Part shown: positions 16,023-19,818 of the stretch, in pieces
Numbering within the stretch: the stretch's first letter is position 1
Layout: each line of letters begins with the position of its first letter
Assembly: GCA_023434095.1 (NCBI GenBank)
Contig: JAEYTJ010000315.1
Coordinates: 1-19,818, forward strand
DNA from: Pseudomonadota bacterium
Lineage (GTDB): Bacteria; Pseudomonadota; Alphaproteobacteria; Rhizobiales; Xanthobacteraceae
Length of the DNA: 19,818 nucleotides
Reading direction: 5' to 3'
Translations under genes and position numbers: made by a program
Notes under the pieces: generated by a model
Told to the model about the DNA's origin: nothing
The model's database searches: none
What the model saw: the letters and a program-made list of their open reading frames with translations, nothing else

Positions 16023-18398
16023 TTAGTGCCGCCGCTCCTCGATGGCGGGCAGCATCGGCTCCTCGTCCTCCTCGCTGCGCTCGCGCGCCCCGGGATGCTC
16101 CTCGATCATCGGACCCGGCGTGGCGGCGGCGGCGCGCGCGGCGGCGCGGCGGGCCCGAGCCGGCGGGGCCAACTCCTCCGCGCTCTGGTTCACCACCCGC
16201 AGCGGGGGCGCCATGCCCTTCTTGTCGGTGCCGAGATAAACGGTCTGGTGCGGGTACGGCATCTCGATGCCACGCACGTCGAAGGCGGCCTTGATGCGGC
16301 GGTAGAACTCGCGGCGCACGTTCCACTGGCCGAGCGGACGGGTCTTGAAGCGGCCGCGCAGCTGGATGTGCGAGGGGTCCAGCGCTTCGACGCCCACCAC
16401 CTCGAACGGAGCGATGATCGTCTCCGCCAGCGGCCCGTTCGCCGCCATGTCGGCGGCCACCTCCGCCATCAGCGCCAGCGCCTCGTCGATGCTCTCGCGA
16501 TAGGCGATGCGCACATCCACCACCGCATAGGCGAAGTCCTTCGACATGTTCTTGACCGTCTGCACCTCGCCAAAGGGGATCGAATGCACATTGCCGTCGA
16601 AATCACGCATGTGGACGGTGCGGATGGTGATCTTCTCGACGAGGCCGGCATGGGCGCCGACCTCCACCACGTCGCCCACCGAGATGGTGTCCTCCATCAG
16701 GATGAACACGCCGGTGATGACGTCCTTCACCAGCGTCTGCGCCCCGAAGCCGATGGCGAGGCCCAGCACGCCGGCACCGGCCAGCAGCGGGGCGATGTTG
16801 ATGCCGATCTCCGACAACAGGATCAGGCTGCCAATGGTCAGCAGCACCACGCGGAAGGCGTTCTGCAGGAAGGGCAGCAGCGTCTTAAGGCGGGTGGAGC
16901 TGGGGTTGGCCGCCCGCAGGCGCTCGGCAAAGGCGGTGGAGATCTCCCAGAGGACAAGGCCCACCAGCACGACCACGCCGATGGAAATGAGCCGCCCGAC
17001 CGCCAGCCGCCCGGCCTCGGAGGCCAGCCGCTCGAAGGGACGGGCGCCCCAGATTTCCAGCAGCACCAGCGCCGCGACCAGCAGCACGAGCCCCTGCATG
17101 GCGCTGCGCAGCGCCGGCAGGTAGCGGTTGGCCCGCGCTTCCAGCAGGGGATAGCGGGTGCGCATGTCGGCATTGAGCTGGAACACCCGCGCGAAGGCCC
17201 GCAGCATCAGTGCCAGCACCCCCGCGGCAAGGCCGAGGGTAAGCAGCGAGAGCAGCGTCGCGCGGGCCAGGAAGGCGAAGCCGCCATCGACATCGAGCGT
17301 CCACACGAGGAAGCCGGCGATGACATAGGCGATGGCGAGGATGTGCCAGAAATCGGCGACCGCGTTGCGCAGCCGCACCGCCCTTCCCTCGCGCGCGCCG
17401 AGGCGCCGCAGCCGGCGCGCCACCCCGCCCCGGATCTGCAGCACGAACACCACGCACATGCCGGCGACGAACAGGCCGAGCACATTGCCGAAGAACCGGT
17501 AGGTCGGCAGGGCGAGGCCCAGCACCCAGGCCGCGCGCAGCAGGAAGTGGCCATAGACCAGCGTATAGGTGAAGCGGCGGACCCAGAGGTAGCCGTAAGC
17601 CGCGCTTTCATGGTCGAGCGGGAACAGCCGCATCTGCGGCGCGTCGGGCGTCAGCACCGCGCGGGCGCCGACGAGGATCAGCCGCGCCAGCACATTGGCG
17701 TTGATGACGGTGACCACGGCGAGGCGGACGATGAAGTTCAGCTCCACCAGCGCCAGCACGCCGAACGCCGCCGCCGCGAAGGCGGCGATCGGCACGATGT
17801 CGATCAGCGTCCGCAGCGCCAGCAGCAGCCCGCGCACGAACAGGCCGCGCGCAGGCCGCGCCTCGATCGCCCGCCGGAGCCCCGCCAGCAGACGCTTGGC
17901 GATGTATTCGGCCAGCAGCGCCGCCGCGAGCACGGCGACGATCATCGTCACCGCCCAGCCGACGCGCTCCAGCACCAGCGGATCGGACAGATCGTTGAAC
18001 AGCTGCTCCGCCTGTGCCGGCAATTGCTCGATCTCGCCGACCAGCGACAGCACCGAGCCGGAGAAGGCGCCGAGCGACTGGGTGGCGCCCGAGAGCCAGT
18101 CGTCGCGGCCGGGTGCCGCGACCTCGGCCGCCCCCGCCGGCGTGGCCGTGCCGGCCTCGCTGTCCACCAGCGCCCGCAATTGCGCGAGGAAGCGGGCGCG
18201 CGCCGCCTCGTCGCTCAGCGTGTCGAGAAGAGCGCGAAGATCGCTCGCCCGCCCCTCCGTCGCAGCGGGAGAGGTGGCGGCGGGCGGCGGATCGACGCTG
18301 GTGGGAACGCCTGCGGTCTGGGCCGCGAGCGGGCCGGCAAGGAGCGGCAGGAGGAGGGAGCAGAGGGCGAGGAGGCGGCTGAGAGCACGCAGCGGCAT
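16023..18398 (-). CDS. Large MscS-family mechanosensitive channel (YbiO-like layout)
   Basis: This 791-residue protein opens under membrane tension to release solutes during osmotic downshock. It has a signal peptide (1-26, ending LAAQ) and a periplasmic helical region with ALLDTLSDEAARARFLAQLR. About eight to ten extra membrane segments lie between residues 150 and 520. The MscS domain follows, with pore helix LLAGAGVLGLAIGFGAQTLV (about 532-551). The beta domain after it contains EDTISVGDVVEVG and RDFDGNVHSIPFG, and the alpha/beta domain contains KTRPLGQWNVRREFYRRIKAAF. The C-terminal tail is rich in Arg/Ala and then in Glu. The size and the extra N-terminal segments match the larger MscS paralogues, not the 286-residue MscS. 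The stop is TAA. The gene is divergent from the DedA gene across 219 bases. Confidence 0.93.
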   Translation of the reverse strand: MPLRALSRLLALCSLLLPLLAGPLAAQTAGVPTSVDPPPAATSPAATEGRASDLRALLDTLSDEAARARFLAQLRALVDSEAGTATPAGAAEVAAPGRDDWLSGATQSLGAFSGSVLSLVGEIEQLPAQAEQLFNDLSDPLVLERVGWAVTMIVAVLAAALLAEYIAKRLLAGLRRAIEARPARGLFVRGLLLALRTLIDIVPIAAFAAAAFGVLALVELNFIVRLAVVTVINANVLARLILVGARAVLTPDAPQMRLFPLDHESAAYGYLWVRRFTYTLVYGHFLLRAAWVLGLALPTYRFFGNVLGLFVAGMCVVFVLQIRGGVARRLRRLGAREGRAVRLRNAVADFWHILAIAYVIAGFLVWTLDVDGGFAFLARATLLSLLTLGLAAGVLALMLRAFARVFQLNADMRTRYPLLEARANRYLPALRSAMQGLVLLVAALVLLEIWGARPFERLASEAGRLAVGRLISIGVVVLVGLVLWEISTAFAERLRAANPSSTRLKTLLPFLQNAFRVVLLTIGSLILLSEIGINIAPLLAGAGVLGLAIGFGAQTLVKDVITGVFILMEDTISVGDVVEVGAHAGLVEKITIRTVHMRDFDGNVHSIPFGEVQTVKNMSKDFAYAVVDVRIAYRESIDEALALMAEVAADMAANGPLAETIIAPFEVVGVEALDPSHIQLRGRFKTRPLGQWNVRREFYRRIKAAFDVRGIEMPYPHQTVYLGTDKKGMAPPLRVVNQSAEELAPPARARRAAARAAAATPGPMIEEHPGARERSEEDEEPMLPAIEERRH

Positions 18399-18487
18399 GA
18401 GGCCTTCCGTCGTTCGCGGCCCTTCGGCAATGAAGCCGCGAGCACGCAGAGATGGGGGAGCCGGAATGGCGGGTGCGGCCTCTTTAA

Positions 18488-18542
18488 CGCGCGAACCGGC
18501 GGCGGGTTCCGCGCGAGCGCCGCTTTCGGCACCCAGCGGCGC
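18488..18542. repeat. Two adjacent hairpins in the MscS/DedA divergent region
   Basis: CGCGCGAACC (18488-18497) pairs with GGTTCCGCGCG (18505-18515) with one bulged base. Directly after it, GCGCCGCT (18517-18524) pairs perfectly with AGCGGCGC (18535-18542). They occupy the middle of the 219-base gap, which must hold promoters for both neighbours. I could not place convincing -35/-10 boxes. Their role is unknown. Confidence 0.4.
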
Positions 18543-18617
18543 AATGTCGCCCCGGCCTTGCTCCTGTCACCTTCATCGACACATTGGGGCCATCGCGTTT
18601 TGCGACAGTGAGAGGAC

Positions 18618-19286
18618 ATGGAAGCTTTATCCGCCGAGGTGGTCGCGTTCCTGAGCGGCCATGACTATCTGATCCCACTGGTCATCGGCCTCATCGCTTT
18701 CGGCGAATCGCTGGTCCTGGTCGGCATTCTCATCCCGGCCACGGCGCTGATGCTTGCCATAGGCGGGCTGGTGGGCACGGGCATCGTCTCGCCGCTTCCC
18801 GTCATTGCCGCTGCCATCGGCGGCGCCATCCTCGGCGACGTCGTCTCCTACTGGCTGGGCCGCTGGCTCGGGCCGCGCGTGGTGCACCGTCCGCCACTGA
18901 CACGTTACCGCGAGCAGGTGGCGCAGGCGCGGCTGTTCTTCCGCCGCTTCGGCTTCGCCTCGATCTTCGTCGGCCGCTTCTTCGGCCCGGTGCGCGCCAC
19001 CATGCCGCTGGTCGCCGGCATGATGCGCATGGACCAGCGCCGCTTCCAGCTCGCCAATGTCTCCTCCGCCATCGTCTGGGCGCCGGTGATGCTCGCCCCC
19101 GGCTGGCTGGCGGGCAGGAGCGCCACCGAGATCGGGGCCCACAGCCAGGGCGAATGGCTTGTCATGATGGTGGGCATCACCCTGGTCATGCTGGTCGCGA
19201 CCGTGGTGGTGCTGCGGGTAATCAAGGGCCGCATCGCCAAGCGACCGCGCACCCGCCGCCGTCCCGGCGGGGTGCCGGCGGCCTGA
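18618..19286 (+). CDS. DedA-family (VTT domain) inner-membrane protein
   Basis: This 222-residue protein belongs to the DedA/SNARE-associated family, whose members work in lipid carrier recycling (undecaprenyl phosphate, phospholipid flipping) and membrane homeostasis. Visible signatures are FGESLVLVGILIPA with E30, GAILGDVVSYWLGRWLG with D74 and the Y-x-x-G-R element, and FVGRFFGPVRATMPLVAG with R120 and R126. These two arginines have the same spacing as the essential pair in E. coli YqjA. Several hydrophobic helices precede a basic C-terminal tail, KGRIAKRPRTRRRPGG. ATG 18618 follows GAGAGG with short spacing. Which lipid carrier it handles cannot be read from the sequence. Confidence 0.9.
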   Translation: MEALSAEVVAFLSGHDYLIPLVIGLIAFGESLVLVGILIPATALMLAIGGLVGTGIVSPLPVIAAAIGGAILGDVVSYWLGRWLGPRVVHRPPLTRYREQVAQARLFFRRFGFASIFVGRFFGPVRATMPLVAGMMRMDQRRFQLANVSSAIVWAPVMLAPGWLAGRSATEIGAHSQGEWLVMMVGITLVMLVATVVVLRVIKGRIAKRPRTRRRPGGVPAA

Positions 19287-19312
19287 TCCGCGCGCCCCTT
19301 CCGGCGGCCGTC

Positions 19313-19333
19313 TTAACCATTTCGTAAGGATTC
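19313..19333 (+). promoter_or_regulatory. CtrA-like box next to a GANTC (CcrM) site
   Basis: TTAA (19313-19316), seven bases and GTAA (19324-19327) match the CtrA consensus TTAA-N7-TTAA with one mismatch, and the left half includes TTAACCAT. GATTC, a GANTC methylation site, follows at 19329-19333. A possible -10 element TACTAT lies at 19358-19363. The site is 120-140 bases upstream of the last gene. The pairing suggests cell-cycle control, but short motifs like this can occur by chance. Confidence 0.45.
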
Positions 19334-19450
19334 GTCCGCCGTCGCGGTGCCCTGCGCTACTATGGCCGCGAGCAGACCCACGGAAGGCGGCGCCCCGCGC
19401 GCGGCCGTCACGGGGCGAAACGCCTGGCCAAGGGCGGACGGGAACGCGCG

Positions 19451-19818
19451 ATGATCGACAAGCTTGAGCCCTCCCTCGGCGCCGCACGGGCGCGTGCCGC
19501 CGACGAAGCCGGCGGCGCCCCGCGTCCTCCCGCGGCCCCGACCACCCCTGCCCCCGCCGCCCGCGCCAAGGGGCCGCCGCAGGACCCGGTAGCGTTCCAG
19601 CGCTGGCTCGGCATCGAGCAGCTGAAGCTGCAGATGCGCCGGCTGGAGCTGGAGAACAAGCGGACCGAGGCGCCCGCGCCCCACGCCGTCCATCCCGCCC
19701 TGCAGGTGCTCTCCGGCCTCGTGCTGGTCCTGCTGCTGGCGGGCGTCGCGTTCCTTGGCGCGCAGGTGCTCAGCCTGCGGGACGAGGTCGCCACGCTGCG
19801 CGGCGCGCAGGCCACGCT
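19451..19818 (+). CDS. Single-pass membrane protein, N-terminal fragment (unknown function)
   Basis: The frame runs from ATG 19451 to the window edge without a stop, giving 122 codons. I do not recognise the family. Residues 1-45 are rich in Ala and Pro and probably disordered. Residues 47-72 are charged and helix-forming (FQRWLGIEQLKLQMRRLELE). One strong membrane segment spans about 85-107. After it, LSLRDEVATLRGAQAT has heptad-like spacing that suggests a coiled coil. The N-terminus would be cytoplasmic and the coiled coil periplasmic. The ribosome binding site is weak (ACGGGAA). The real start and the C-terminal domain cannot be judged here. A CtrA-like box lies upstream. Confidence 0.6.
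   Translation, partial: MIDKLEPSLGAARARAADEAGGAPRPPAAPTTPAPAARAKGPPQDPVAFQRWLGIEQLKLQMRRLELENKRTEAPAPHAVHPALQVLSGLVLVLLLAGVAFLGAQVLSLRDEVATLRGAQAT

Noticed and set aside
14420..16294. A 624-codon open frame on the + strand across the FUSC and adaptor genes
   Set aside because: It spans two well-defined - strand genes and has no recognisable domain. It is a GC-driven shadow frame.
16026..18611. An 861-codon open frame on the + strand, antisense to the MscS-family gene
   Set aside because: Low-complexity Gln/His/Arg/Gly composition without motifs, and fully overlapped by a clear channel gene.

Overview
The window is about 19.8 kb of very GC-rich chromosomal DNA with dense, mostly operonic genes. 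Gene content and protein style (a pccB-pccA-mutA-mutB propionate cluster, a HAE1-type efflux operon next to a divergent LysR gene, a half-length FUSC protein, GANTC and CtrA-like sites) point to an alphaproteobacterium of the Hyphomicrobiales, perhaps Xanthobacteraceae. The family-level guess is inference. I see no rRNA, tRNA, CRISPR, transposase or phage gene.

Region 1 (1-6913, + strand) is the propionyl-CoA to succinyl-CoA route. It holds the last 41 codons of the propionyl-CoA carboxylase beta subunit, an intergenic stretch with a composite palindromic repeat, the biotin-carrying alpha subunit, and the small and large subunits of methylmalonyl-CoA mutase. Between the two mutase genes lies a gene for a small secreted protein of unknown function. 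The ATGA at the end of mutA, preceded by a strong ribosome binding site, looks like the relic of an older direct mutA-mutB overlap.

Region 2 (6926-13409) is a drug or solvent efflux locus. A LysR regulator on the - strand faces an operon on the + strand. The operon encodes an alpha/beta-hydrolase-like protein, a membrane-fusion adaptor and a MexF/AcrB-type RND pump. An AT-rich 22-bp palindrome beside the regulator start is the obvious operator candidate. The hydrolase-like protein has lost all three catalytic residues and carries Glu and Cys at those positions. It is the most unusual protein in the window.

Region 3 (13410-18398) has a large inverted repeat, a small four-cysteine ferredoxin-like gene on the + strand, and three - strand genes. 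In transcription order these are a large MscS-family channel, an EmrA/AaeA-type adaptor and a half-length FUSC exporter. The last two form a tight pair resembling an aromatic-acid efflux system. No outer-membrane channel gene accompanies either efflux system here.

Region 4 (18399-19818, + strand) has a divergent intergenic region with two hairpins, a DedA-family membrane protein, a CtrA-like box beside a GANTC site, and the start of a gene for a single-pass membrane protein cut off by the window edge.
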